DNA of 64,000 nt from Methylocystis sp. H62 (GTDB lineage Bacteria > Pseudomonadota > Alphaproteobacteria > Rhizobiales > Beijerinckiaceae): positions 62,001 through 126,000 of the forward strand of contig NZ_JADNQZ010000056.1 of the NCBI RefSeq assembly GCF_015709515.1. Direction: 5' to 3'. The translations under genes and the position numbers were made by a program. Positions 54,277-62,687 of the stretch are shown in pieces (the stretch's first letter is position 1; every line of letters starts with the position of its first letter). The notes below the pieces were generated by a model. That model was not told the DNA's origin and did no database searches. It saw only the letters and a list, made by a program, of their open reading frames with translations.

Positions 54277-55674
54277 ATGAGCGCCAATATCGCGGCCCTT
54301 CTCTATCTCGTCGCCGGCGTGCTGTTCATCTTCGCGCTGCGCGGCCTCTCCTCGCCCGCCACCTCACGCGAGGGCAATCGCTACGGCATGATCGGCATGG
54401 CGATCGCCGTGGCGACGACGCTGCTGACGCATTTCCCCTCCTTCGGCGGCCTGCTGATGATCGTGATCGGCGTCGCCATCGGCGGCGGCGCGGGCGCGTT
54501 CATCGCCCAGCGCGTTCCGATGACGAAGATGCCCGAACTTGTCGCGGGCTTCCACGCGCTGGTCGGCCTGGCCGCGGTGCTTGTCGCGGCCGGCGCCTTT
54601 TTCGCGCCGCGCGCTTTCGGCATCGGCGACGCGCATGAGATTCACGCCGGCAGCCTCGTCGAAATGTCGCTCGGCGCGGCCATCGGCGCGATCACCTTCA
54701 CCGGATCGATCGTCGCCTTCCTAAAACTTTCCGAGCGCATGACCGGCAAGCCGATCCTGCTGCCGGAACGCCATACCATCAACATCATGCTCGGCGTCTC
54801 CCTGCTGGCGCTGACGGCGCTCTTCGTCGGCACGCAGAGCGGCGTCTGGCTGTTCCTGCTGATTCTCGCCTCCTTCGCGCTGGGCGTGACGCTGATCATT
54901 CCGATCGGCGGCGCGGACATGCCGGTGGTCGTCTCCATGCTCAACTCCTATTCGGGTTGGGCGGCGGCGGGCATCGGCTTCACGCTGGGCAATCTCGCGC
55001 TGATCATCACCGGCGCACTTGTCGGCTCGTCGGGCGCGATCCTCTCCTACATCATGTGCAAGGGGATGAACCGCAGCTTCATCTCCGTCATTCTCGGCGG
55101 CTTCGGCGGCGAGGTGGCGGGGCCTGCCGGCGGCAAGGAGACGCGCAACGTCAAGCAGGGCTCGGCGGAAGACGCCGCCTACATCATGCAGAACGCCGGC
55201 AAGATCATCATCGTGCCGGGCTATGGCATGGCGGTCGCGCAGGCGCAGCATGCGCTGCGCGAAATGGCCGACATACTCAAGAAGGAAGGCGTCGACATCA
55301 AATACGCCATCCATCCGGTCGCCGGCCGCATGCCGGGCCATATGAATGTGCTGCTCGCCGAGGCCAACGTGCCCTATGACGAAGTGTTCGAACTCGAGGA
55401 CATCAACTCCGAATTCGGACAGGCGGACGTCGCCTTCGTCATCGGCGCCAACGATGTGACCAATCCCGCCGCCAAGACCGACAAGACGTCGGCGATCTAC
55501 GGCATGCCGATTCTCGACGTCGAAAAGGCGAAGACGGTCCTGTTCTTGAAACGCGGCATGGGATCAGGCTATGCCGGCGTCGAGAACGAGCTGTTCTTCC
55601 GGCCCAACACCATGATGCTGTTCGGCGACGCCAAGAAGACCGTCGAGTCGATCGTCAAATCGCTGGCGCATTAA
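54277..55674 (+). CDS. pntB: NAD(P) transhydrogenase beta subunit
   Basis: A 465-residue protein: about nine membrane helices in the first 260 residues forming most of the proton channel, then the NADP-binding domain III. The latter has KIIIVPGYGMAVAQAQHALR, KYAIHPVAGRMPGHMNVLLA, VIGANDVTNPAAKTDKTSAI and YAGVENELFF. It completes the pntAA-pntAB-pntB operon. Its length is normal. A strong terminator follows at 55692. Confidence 0.97.
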   Translation: MSANIAALLYLVAGVLFIFALRGLSSPATSREGNRYGMIGMAIAVATTLLTHFPSFGGLLMIVIGVAIGGGAGAFIAQRVPMTKMPELVAGFHALVGLAAVLVAAGAFFAPRAFGIGDAHEIHAGSLVEMSLGAAIGAITFTGSIVAFLKLSERMTGKPILLPERHTINIMLGVSLLALTALFVGTQSGVWLFLLILASFALGVTLIIPIGGADMPVVVSMLNSYSGWAAAGIGFTLGNLALIITGALVGSSGAILSYIMCKGMNRSFISVILGGFGGEVAGPAGGKETRNVKQGSAEDAAYIMQNAGKIIIVPGYGMAVAQAQHALREMADILKKEGVDIKYAIHPVAGRMPGHMNVLLAEANVPYDEVFELEDINSEFGQADVAFVIGANDVTNPAAKTDKTSAIYGMPILDVEKAKTVLFLKRGMGSGYAGVENELFFRPNTMMLFGDAKKTVESIVKSLAH

Positions 55675-55691
55675 GCCTCTTCAACGACGCC

Positions 55692-55734
55692 AAAACAAAA
55701 AAACGCCCGGGAGTTTCTCCCGGGCTTTTTTGTT
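55692..55734. terminator. Bidirectional rho-independent terminator
   Basis: The stem GCCCGGGAG / CTCCCGGGC with a TTT loop (55705-55725) has A-runs on its left and a T-run on its right, so it can terminate both pntB and the convergent TonB-receptor gene. It is 30 bp from the pntB stop. Confidence 0.92.
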
Positions 55735-55811
55735 TGTCACGCGGCGTTTGAAAACTGACGTGGCTGGAGAGATTGCGGAAAGCGTGCGCCTCCCACTTCG
55801 CGACCCGGACC

Positions 55812-58412
55812 TCACCAGTTCCAGGCGACCGGCTGGAACCAAGAGCCGAAATCCGGCCAGCCGCCTTCATTGCCCGTGTAGAACAGGCCTGGCTCCCCCT
55901 TGGTCTCGCCGAACTGATACCGTCCGGAGACATAGAAGGTTCTTTGCGGGAACGGATGGAACAGGAAGTATCGATAGTTGCCGATATTATCGACGCCGAA
56001 ATCGGCGGAGAACCGTTCGTTCCATTTGTAATGGATCTTGGTGTCGACGACGAAGAACGGATCGAAGGCGAAATAGATTCCGTAGGCGCGGTCATTGTTC
56101 GCCAGAGTGCGCCACAGCTTGCTCTGATATCTGCCGGCCACCGTGAATGCCCAGTGATCGTCCGGCCGATAGGTAAAGGCGAGCGTTCCGCGCCATTCAG
56201 GAACGTTCGGCACGGTCTTGCCGGCGACGGACGTCGCCCAGGGGAACTCGAAATTCGAAACGTTTGGCGCCCAGGTCGGGTCGGAGATGACCCGCGCATT
56301 GAGCCAGGTGGCGCTGCCGAGCACCTCGAGCCCCCTGAAGCCGAAGTTGTCTTTCTGGAACGCCACTTCGACGCCGCTGTTGCGGATGCGCTGAACATTG
56401 GTCGGCGTTTGCACCAGCTGCGCGGCTGAACCGGGCACGGAAACCAGCTGGTTGATGATCGCGTCGCGCACTTCTTCGTCGAAAAAGGAGACGCGCGCGG
56501 TTCCATCCGGTCCGAGCCGGCGCTCGATCATCAGCTCTTTGCTGAGCGCCGACTCGGGACGCAAATTGGGATTTGGGTTGGTCGCGACGCCATTAACGCC
56601 GACGGTCGCGAGGTTGTAGAGTTCGCGCACGGTCGGAAAACGGTTCGCCATGCCTATAGATCCGACGGCGCGCCAATCCTCATCGAACCTGTATTCGAGC
56701 GATCCTTTGGGCGAGAAGCGGGTGCTGTAGAGATTGGGCTGGTAGATCGGCAGCCATGAGCGTGTCGAGCCTGTCAGCCCGGTGCCGAAATTGTTGACGC
56801 CCGCCGCCTGATTGTAGCCGTCCGACGCCTGCCAGTGCTCGCCGCGAAGACCGGCCGTGAACTTCAGATCCGGCGTAATGAAGAAGGCGTCCTGGAACCA
56901 CAGCGCCTGCGTGCGCGTCGTGCCCTGAGCGATCGTCACCGCGGCGCCTGTGCTTGCACCGGTCCCCGCGGTCCAGTTTGTCGTCAGCCAGACGGGATTG
57001 TTCAGGTGAAACTGATCGCCGTGCACGCCGAAGGATATGTCGTGGCCCTGCAAGATTCCTTCTGGCGGCCGCACGATGCCCTTCGCGTCGAAGAGCGTCC
57101 AATAAGTGCCGGTGAAGACCGTATCGCGGCCAGTCTGCGTGTAGCCGCCAAAGGGCACGGCGGCTGACCAGGGCGAAATCTGATCCGACTGCAAATAGGT
57201 GAAATTCGAGGCCGAAACTTCGAAGTCGAACGGACCGCCGCTGTTTGAGCGCAACGCCGCGGCGTTGACCATGATCTTTTCCTGGATCCGGTAACGGCCC
57301 TGCGTCGCGAAATTCTGCAAAATGGCGTTGCTCAGGCCGCGCCCGGTGGTCGTCACGCCCCAGTAGGGGGCATTGCCCGCAGTAAGGTAGTTCTCGGGAT
57401 AAGACTGGCCGTCGTTGGACCAGAAGCCGAATGTGTACGTGCCGCGGATCGTGTTGGTGAAGTCATAAGCGAACTTGAGTTTCGCATTGATCTGATCGTT
57501 GGCGAGATTGCCTGTCGAGCCGATGACGTTGGCGAATGTGGTGCCGTAGACGTTCGTCGCCAGATAGCCGCCGGGATAGAAATTCGGCGTCGTGACATAG
57601 GTGAGCGGCTGCTGCGATCCGCGCTGCCAGTTGCCGGACACCGTCCAGAGAAAGTCGCCGACCTTATCGCCGATAAAAAAGCTCGAGACGTTATTGACGA
57701 AGCCTCTCGACGTTCCCCACTGGGAGAAATCCTGGATCGTGGTGGTGTTCCTGACCGAGACTTCGAGCTTTTCGGGCATGCGCGTCGTGATTTTCAACAC
57801 GCCGCCAAGCGAGTTGCCGGGGTACTGCGCCGCGAACGGTCCGTAGAGGAAATCGACGCGCTCTATTTCCTCCGGCGCGACGAGGCCCCAGCGCGGCGCG
57901 CCGATCGTGTTGTCATTGCCGATAAGCGCCGTCAGCAGCAGATCGTCCGCATAGACGAGACTGCGCGCCGAGGAGGCGACGCCCCAGGTGCGCGTCTGCA
58001 AAACCGCCTGAGTGTCGCCGCTATTGCGTTTGCGCACGAACAGGCTCGGCATGTATCTGACCGCGTCTTCCGTGTCGACGATGTTGATTGTGCGATTGAT
58101 CTGCTGACGCGTGACGCTCGCGACCGTGTTGGGCAATTGCCACTTCTGAACAAAGGCCGGCTTGCCGTCGGGAAGCGTCGCCGCCCATATCGATGGCGGC
58201 GAAGGCGCTGCGGACGGGCTCGGAGCCAGGTTTGTGCCGGTCCCAGGGCCTGCGACGCGCTGAGTTCCACGCGGAACGCCGCGGCGCTGACCGCCGACGT
58301 CGATGGTCGGCAGCGATTGCTGCGCGGCGGCAGGGGCGGGCCAAAATTCGGAAAGCGCAAGGACGGTGAGAGCGCCGATCGAAACGCCGCGCAGGAGCGA
58401 GTAGCGAGACAT
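55812..58412 (-). CDS. TonB-dependent outer-membrane receptor, module 2
   Basis: An 866-residue outer-membrane transporter. After the signal peptide the mature end begins QQSLPTIDVGG, nearly identical to the module 1 receptor. The plug contains VASVTRQQINRTINIVDTED, VRYMPSLFVRKRNSGDTQAV and the IERVDFLYGPFAAQYPGNSL segment; the barrel follows. The usual last strand ends at FYVSGRYQF, but about 30 further residues, ending in FQPVAWNW, extend it. ATG 58412 has AAGGAAG upstream. It shares its upstream region with a small Cys-rich gene. Copper or a copper chelate is the likely ligand by context. Confidence 0.93.
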   Translation of the reverse strand: MSRYSLLRGVSIGALTVLALSEFWPAPAAAQQSLPTIDVGGQRRGVPRGTQRVAGPGTGTNLAPSPSAAPSPPSIWAATLPDGKPAFVQKWQLPNTVASVTRQQINRTINIVDTEDAVRYMPSLFVRKRNSGDTQAVLQTRTWGVASSARSLVYADDLLLTALIGNDNTIGAPRWGLVAPEEIERVDFLYGPFAAQYPGNSLGGVLKITTRMPEKLEVSVRNTTTIQDFSQWGTSRGFVNNVSSFFIGDKVGDFLWTVSGNWQRGSQQPLTYVTTPNFYPGGYLATNVYGTTFANVIGSTGNLANDQINAKLKFAYDFTNTIRGTYTFGFWSNDGQSYPENYLTAGNAPYWGVTTTGRGLSNAILQNFATQGRYRIQEKIMVNAAALRSNSGGPFDFEVSASNFTYLQSDQISPWSAAVPFGGYTQTGRDTVFTGTYWTLFDAKGIVRPPEGILQGHDISFGVHGDQFHLNNPVWLTTNWTAGTGASTGAAVTIAQGTTRTQALWFQDAFFITPDLKFTAGLRGEHWQASDGYNQAAGVNNFGTGLTGSTRSWLPIYQPNLYSTRFSPKGSLEYRFDEDWRAVGSIGMANRFPTVRELYNLATVGVNGVATNPNPNLRPESALSKELMIERRLGPDGTARVSFFDEEVRDAIINQLVSVPGSAAQLVQTPTNVQRIRNSGVEVAFQKDNFGFRGLEVLGSATWLNARVISDPTWAPNVSNFEFPWATSVAGKTVPNVPEWRGTLAFTYRPDDHWAFTVAGRYQSKLWRTLANNDRAYGIYFAFDPFFVVDTKIHYKWNERFSADFGVDNIGNYRYFLFHPFPQRTFYVSGRYQFGETKGEPGLFYTGNEGGWPDFGSWFQPVAWNW

Positions 58413-58487
58413 GGGATTCTTCCTTCTGGCGCCGGTCAAAGCGGCGCGACTGACCTGAACGGCTTTCGCCGTCGTACGTTCGGCAGA

Positions 58488-58865
58488 TCAGACGAAGGAA
58501 GGAGGTCCCCGCGGAGGGGCGCTGCGGTTTGGCCGCGAAGGGACAAAGGCCTGCGTTGGCGGCGCCCGCGGCGCGAGATTGTGTTCGACGCCACGGATCG
58601 CAAAAACGGCATCCGCCGGCGGCGGCGCGCTCCAGCCGATCTGGCAGAGCGCGCAGGCGCAGCCCTCGTCACGATCCATGTCGCCCGCAGGCGCTTGATC
58701 CGCATCGCCCTTGGCGAGAGACGGCGCGCTCGCCAGCAAATGGCACTTGGCGATCGGCGCGTTCGGCGCGTCAACGGATCTCGACGCCATCGCCTCGCAG
58801 GGCGATACTAGCCTCGCGACGAGCGCAAGGAGAGCGAGGAGAGTGAGGAGTTGGCGAATGCGCAT
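58488..58865 (-). CDS. DUF2946-like Cys-rich secreted protein, module 2, copy 1
   Basis: A 125-residue protein. The N-terminal hydrophobic segment RIRQLLTLLALLALVARLVS resembles a signal peptide. It has a central Cys cluster (AKCHLLASA, EGCACALCQIGWS) and a proline/arginine-rich end. The layout matches DUF2946-like proteins, which usually neighbour copper-linked TonB receptors. It precedes the receptor gene on the same strand, with a 75-bp gap, and diverges from the related gene at 58989. Confidence 0.6.
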   Translation of the reverse strand: MRIRQLLTLLALLALVARLVSPCEAMASRSVDAPNAPIAKCHLLASAPSLAKGDADQAPAGDMDRDEGCACALCQIGWSAPPPADAVFAIRGVEHNLAPRAPPTQAFVPSRPNRSAPPRGPPSFV

Positions 58866-58988
58866 AGGCTCTTGCGAATTCGACGCCGTTAACTTTAGCG
58901 ACGCCGTAATCGCACATGAACCTGTAAACCGAGACTTTCCAAGCCTGCGCGCGTTGTCAAAGGTTAAAAAATCAACTAAGAGACAATT
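58866..58988. promoter_or_regulatory. Divergent promoter region of module 2
   Basis: A 123-bp region between two diverging Cys-rich genes. It contains a direct repeat CGACGCCGTTAA (58881-58892) and CGACGCCGTAA (58899-58909), spaced 18 bp apart, and an AT-rich part near 58960. The 15-bp palindrome of module 1 is not present, so regulation differs. Confidence 0.45.
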
Positions 58989-59417
58989 ATGTCACAGTTG
59001 CGCGCCATGCGTCGGGAATTCCGCGCGGCATTTGCCGTCGCGGCCGCTTGCGCGCTGATGTTCTCGCTTCTTTTATCTGGCGCGGCGCGGCCGGCGCACG
59101 CATTCGCGGACCAAGGCGGAATCGCCTGCGATCATGCCGCTTATGTTGCAGGCCTGCACGCAAACGCCGTACAGAAGGAAGGGGCGACGCAGCGCGACGG
59201 CTCGCCGACGCATTCTACGCATAGATGTCCGGACTGCTGCCTGACCGCCCATGCCGCGCCCGCGGTTCTTCCAGAGCGCGTCGCTTCGGCGACGCAGCCA
59301 GCCGCAGAGCGCCCTTCTGAAATTCGGCATTGCGCCGTCGCCACGCAGCCGCCCGAGAGTTTCGCCGCGAATGGCGCGAATGGCGCGCGCGCCCCACCCT
59401 CGAGTCATATTTCCTGA
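58989..59417 (+). CDS. DUF2946-family secreted protein, module 2, copy 2
   Basis: A 142-residue protein with a signal-like segment (FAVAAACALMFSLLLSGAAR) and a Cys/His cluster (IACDHAAYV, STHRCPDCCLTAHAAPAVLP) typical of DUF2946. The C-terminal third is low in complexity. The ExbB gene follows after 154 bp in the same direction, so it may lead the ExbBD-TonB operon. ATG 59007 is an alternative start. Confidence 0.7.
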   Translation: MSQLRAMRREFRAAFAVAAACALMFSLLLSGAARPAHAFADQGGIACDHAAYVAGLHANAVQKEGATQRDGSPTHSTHRCPDCCLTAHAAPAVLPERVASATQPAAERPSEIRHCAVATQPPESFAANGANGARAPPSSHIS

Positions 59418-59571
59418 ATTTGCGTTAGACTCCATTGCGCCGCGCAGGAGTCTAACTGCGGGCTTTCGCCGCTCAGCGGCCTCTCCTCTCGCGAAGACAT
59501 AACAAAACAAAAACTGACGCTTCGCCTGCGCGGTCGCCGCTGGCGCGTCCTCATGAAACGAGTGAGTGAAA

Positions 59572-60216
59572 ATGGATTACAACACGCTCTCCCCTCTCGC
59601 CATGTTCCTCAACGCCGGTCCTGTCGGAAAGGCCGTCATGGCGCTGCTGCTGCTCGCGTCGATCTGGACGTGGGTGCTCATCGTCGAAGGCGTGGTGGCC
59701 GTCACCCGCATCGCCAAGTCGGCCCGCTCCGCCCGTGCGGGAGGAGACGTCGGCGTTCTCGCGCCCGTCGCCGAAGCAGGCCGCGAAGGTTTTGCCCTCG
59801 ATCTTCCCGACGAAACGATCGGCGACAAGCGCGCCCGCATCGCCGACCATATGAGCCGCGCGGCGCGCGAGTTCCTGACCAAGGCGGAGGGCGGCCTGCC
59901 GAATCTCGCCGTCATCTCGTCGGTCGCGCCCTTCGTCGGCCTGTTTGGCACGGTGTGGGGAATCATGACGAGCTTCGCCAGCATCGCTCAGTCGCAGGAC
60001 ACGAGCCTCGCGGTCGTCGCGCCCGGCATCGCCGAGGCGCTTGCGGCCACGGCCTATGGACTTGCCGCCGCCATCCCCGCCTCCGTCGGCTACAACCGCA
60101 TCGGCGCGGCCTTCGCGCGAACCGGGCAGCAGGTCGCGCATTACATCGAAGACGAGTCTCTCCTGATGTGCAGCGGCCATCAGTCGCGTCCGCGTCGCGA
60201 TCGGGAGGCTGCATAA
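59572..60216 (+). CDS. exbB: ExbB (MotA/TolQ/ExbB proton channel family)
   Basis: A 214-residue inner-membrane protein of three helices, forming the proton channel that energises TonB. The first helix (KAVMALLLLASIWTWVLIVE) and the later pair (LAVISSVAPFVGLFGTVWGI; AAIPASVGYNRIGAAF) carry the family motif GLFGTVWGIMTSF. ATG 59572 is preferred over GTG 59566. Its stop overlaps the exbD ATG (TAATG). It starts an exbB-exbD-tonB group with two TonB-domain genes and a sialidase-like gene downstream. Confidence 0.93.
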   Translation: MDYNTLSPLAMFLNAGPVGKAVMALLLLASIWTWVLIVEGVVAVTRIAKSARSARAGGDVGVLAPVAEAGREGFALDLPDETIGDKRARIADHMSRAAREFLTKAEGGLPNLAVISSVAPFVGLFGTVWGIMTSFASIAQSQDTSLAVVAPGIAEALAATAYGLAAAIPASVGYNRIGAAFARTGQQVAHYIEDESLLMCSGHQSRPRRDREAA

Positions 60217-60746
60217 TGGGCATGCCCTCACGCCAGCGCCAGAGCGCAACCGAAGGACTTTATCAGCCGCTCGCCGATATCAATGTGACGCCGCTCGTCG
60301 ACGTCATGCTCGTGCTGCTGATCATTTTCATGATCACGGCGCCATTGCTCGCCAAGGGCGTCAAGGTGAACTTGCCGCAGGCGAGCGCCGCGATGCCGAT
60401 CAACCAAAAAGACCCGATCGTCGTGACAGTGGGCAAGGACGGCAAGATCGCGCTTGGCGCGGACGAGCTCTCAGCCGAGGCGCTCATCGACGGCATCAAG
60501 GTGATGATGGGCGACGACCAGTCGCGCGTCGTTCATATCCGCGGCGACACGGAGGCGGTCTATGGCGAGGTCGTTGCGGTGATGGATAAGCTTGCGACGA
60601 ATGGCATCACCCATATCGCGATCATGACCAACTCGCGCAGCAAGACCGGCGCAGGCATGAAAGCCGCGCCTGGACGCGCTGCGCCCGCCGCCGTCGGCGC
60701 TCCGCCGGCGCAGGCTCCCGCCACAGCCGCAGGGGCAAAAAAATGA
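60216..60746 (+). CDS. exbD: ExbD (TolR/ExbD family)
   Basis: A 176-residue single-span protein that couples proton flow to TonB. The membrane helix with the essential aspartate is in INVTPLVDVMLVLLIIFMIT. The periplasmic domain contains VKVNLPQASAAM and VVHIRGDTEAVYGEVVAVMD. The C-terminal tail is an Ala/Pro-rich low-complexity stretch of about 35 residues. The start overlaps exbB by one base and the stop overlaps tonB by four. Confidence 0.94.
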   Translation: MGMPSRQRQSATEGLYQPLADINVTPLVDVMLVLLIIFMITAPLLAKGVKVNLPQASAAMPINQKDPIVVTVGKDGKIALGADELSAEALIDGIKVMMGDDQSRVVHIRGDTEAVYGEVVAVMDKLATNGITHIAIMTNSRSKTGAGMKAAPGRAAPAAVGAPPAQAPATAAGAKK

Positions 60747-61462
60747 CGGATCTCGCGCTAAGTCCCCATGACATGGCGCGGGAGGGCGACCACCACCCGC
60801 CCTCGGGTCCGGAGCCGGTCAAGCCGGGTTGGCTGCGCTCGGTGACGACCGTCCTCGTCATCGCGGCGCATGTCATGGTCTTCGGCATACTCGCCTATTC
60901 GGCGAAGCCAACGGCGGTATCGCTCGACTCGGTCAGCATGGACCTCGTGCCGGAAGGCGACTTCTTTGAGCAGGAGGAAGTCGCCGAGGCCGACGACACG
61001 CCGCCGCCCGAAGCGGTCGAGGAGCCGGACATCGCGCTTCCGCCGCCGGTGGTGATGGCGCCGGACGCCGTGCCCTTGCCGGCCAAGAAGGAAGACGTCG
61101 ACAAGGTCAAGAAGAAGGTCGAGCAGCAACAGGTCCAGCGCGCGCAGCAACGTCAGGAGGCGCAGGCGCGTCGACGCTACGGCGCGCCTGAGGGACAGGC
61201 CGGGAATTCGGGCGCATCGCAGGCGACGTGTCTTGCCCATATCGCCGCCGCGCTTCGCCGGCATACGCCTGGCTCAACGAGCCTCGGCTCCGGCAACGCG
61301 CATGTGACGTTCCACGTCAATGCGGGCGGCGGTCTGTCGGGCATCACGGCTTCGGGATCGACTCCGGCGCATGCGGCGCTGGCGCGGCGGATCGTATCCT
61401 CCGCGCGCGGCCCGGGCATGTGCAGCTCGGCCTTCGTGAGCCAAGCTTTCGCCTTCCATTAA
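60743..61462 (+). CDS. tonB: TonB energy transducer
   Basis: A 239-residue protein: one N-terminal membrane helix (TTVLVIAAHVMVFGILAYSA, about 35-54), a Pro/Glu-rich spacer (TPPPEAVEEPDIALPPPVVM), a charged coil (KVKKKVEQQQVQRAQQRQEA), then a C-terminal TonB domain (HVTFHVNAGGGLSGITASGS). The C-terminal domain has two cysteines, C163 and C227, that could form a disulfide, which is unusual for TonB. It spans the periplasm and energises the TonB-dependent receptors. Its gene overlaps exbD by 4 bases. Confidence 0.93.
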   Translation: MTDLALSPHDMAREGDHHPPSGPEPVKPGWLRSVTTVLVIAAHVMVFGILAYSAKPTAVSLDSVSMDLVPEGDFFEQEEVAEADDTPPPEAVEEPDIALPPPVVMAPDAVPLPAKKEDVDKVKKKVEQQQVQRAQQRQEAQARRRYGAPEGQAGNSGASQATCLAHIAAALRRHTPGSTSLGSGNAHVTFHVNAGGGLSGITASGSTPAHAALARRIVSSARGPGMCSSAFVSQAFAFH

Positions 61463-61522
61463 CCATAGGCGGCGGACGCTCGCGCCCGCCGCCTATGACC
61501 GTTTCGGATATTCGGGGGCAAG

Positions 61523-62017
61523 ATGAAGTTCGCGCGACTCCTTCCAATCGCCGCGGCGCTCGCCGCTTGCGCCGCGCACGCCGAGGACGCCAAGCCCGCG
61601 CCCACGGGGCCGGCGCCCATGACGGCCGCGCCCATGACGGCCGCGCCCGCGCCAGCACGACTCGCAGCGCCAACGCAAACCACAGCGCCGGCGCGCGCCG
61701 CTGCGCCGGCGACGACGGGCGGCGCAGCCGCGCCCGCCGCGGCTCCGGCGATGTCAGAGAGCAAATTCCTCGGCGTGCTCTACACGGCGATCGCCAAGCA
61801 AACGCCTTCGGAAAGTCCTGCCGGCGACGGCGAGGTGACGGCCAGCTTTCACGTCAATGCGCAAGGCAAGATCGACAAGGTGACGATCGACAAAACGACA
61901 AGCCCAGCGCTTTCAGAAACGGTGAAGAAGATCCTGTCGAGCGTCGAAGCGCCATCGCCGCCGGGCGGCTCCATGGATGTGGGACAAACTTTCAAATTTC
62001 GCGGGACGCCGAAATGA
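61523..62017 (+). CDS. Secreted TonB C-terminal-domain protein, copy 1
   Basis: A 164-residue exported protein. A signal peptide (KFARLLPIAAALAACAAHAE) is followed by an Ala/Pro-rich linker and a TonB C-terminal-type domain (FLGVLYTAIAKQ, VTASFHVNAQGKIDKVTIDK, SPPGGSMDVGQTFKFRG). It lacks the transmembrane anchor and coil of TonB, so cannot itself be coupled to ExbB-ExbD in the usual way. The fold could bind the receptor's TonB box or peptidoglycan. It follows tonB after 60 bp. Confidence 0.75.
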   Translation: MKFARLLPIAAALAACAAHAEDAKPAPTGPAPMTAAPMTAAPAPARLAAPTQTTAPARAAAPATTGGAAAPAAAPAMSESKFLGVLYTAIAKQTPSESPAGDGEVTASFHVNAQGKIDKVTIDKTTSPALSETVKKILSSVEAPSPPGGSMDVGQTFKFRGTPK

Positions 62018-62099
62018 GTCGTCACGCCGTTTAAATTCAGTCCGTCGCTGAAAGATCCATGCGCATGAGGCCCGCGCATTTTTAGAGAAGGAGAAGGAA

Positions 62100-62621
62100 A
62101 TGCGGCATATTTCTCGACTGACCCTGAGTCTTTCTGCATTGGCGTTCGCCTGCGCGCTTGGCGCAATCGAACCGGCGCGCGCGCTCGACGAGGCGCAAAA
62201 GCCGAAAGCCGAAGACAGCGCCGAACCGAAGCGCGAAGAGAGCAAGGATACGAAATCCGAGGAGAAGATCGAAAAGCGCGAGGTTAAAACCGACGCCGGG
62301 CGCGAACAGAAACCGAAGGCCGCGCGGGACGAGAAGGCCGAGAAGGCCGCCGATAAAAAGAAACATGCCGACACCAGCGCCTATCTGCGCAAGCTCGGTC
62401 AAATGATCCGGGCGCGCTCGCCGGGCGTGACGAATCTCGGCGAGGGAAGCGCCGTCGTTCGCTTCCGTCTTGGCGCCTCAGGCGCGCCGAGCACGGTCAC
62501 CCTCGTTTCCGCTTCGACGCCCCGTCATGGGCAATTGGCGCGCTCCATCGTTTCGGGCCTGCGCGCGCCGCCGCCGCCCGGCGGCTCCTACGACGGCGTG
62601 CAGAGTTTCAGATTTCACTAG
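62100..62621 (+). CDS. Secreted TonB C-terminal-domain protein, copy 2
   Basis: A 173-residue exported protein. After a signal peptide (RHISRLTLSLSALAFACALG) comes a strongly charged lysine/glutamate linker (about 30-95), then a TonB-type domain (YLRKLGQMIRARSPGVTNLG, VVRFRLGASGAPSTVTLVSA, PPPPGGSYDGVQSFRFH). It aligns well with copy 1 and with the end of TonB. No membrane anchor is present. It is the second anchor-less paralogue in a row. Confidence 0.75.
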   Translation: MRHISRLTLSLSALAFACALGAIEPARALDEAQKPKAEDSAEPKREESKDTKSEEKIEKREVKTDAGREQKPKAARDEKAEKAADKKKHADTSAYLRKLGQMIRARSPGVTNLGEGSAVVRFRLGASGAPSTVTLVSASTPRHGQLARSIVSGLRAPPPPGGSYDGVQSFRFH

Positions 62622-62687
62622 CGCCTCGGCGCCATTTCACGGCCGCCTCTAAAAGCGTCCGCCTTGGGCCGCAAACAGGAGAGAAGA

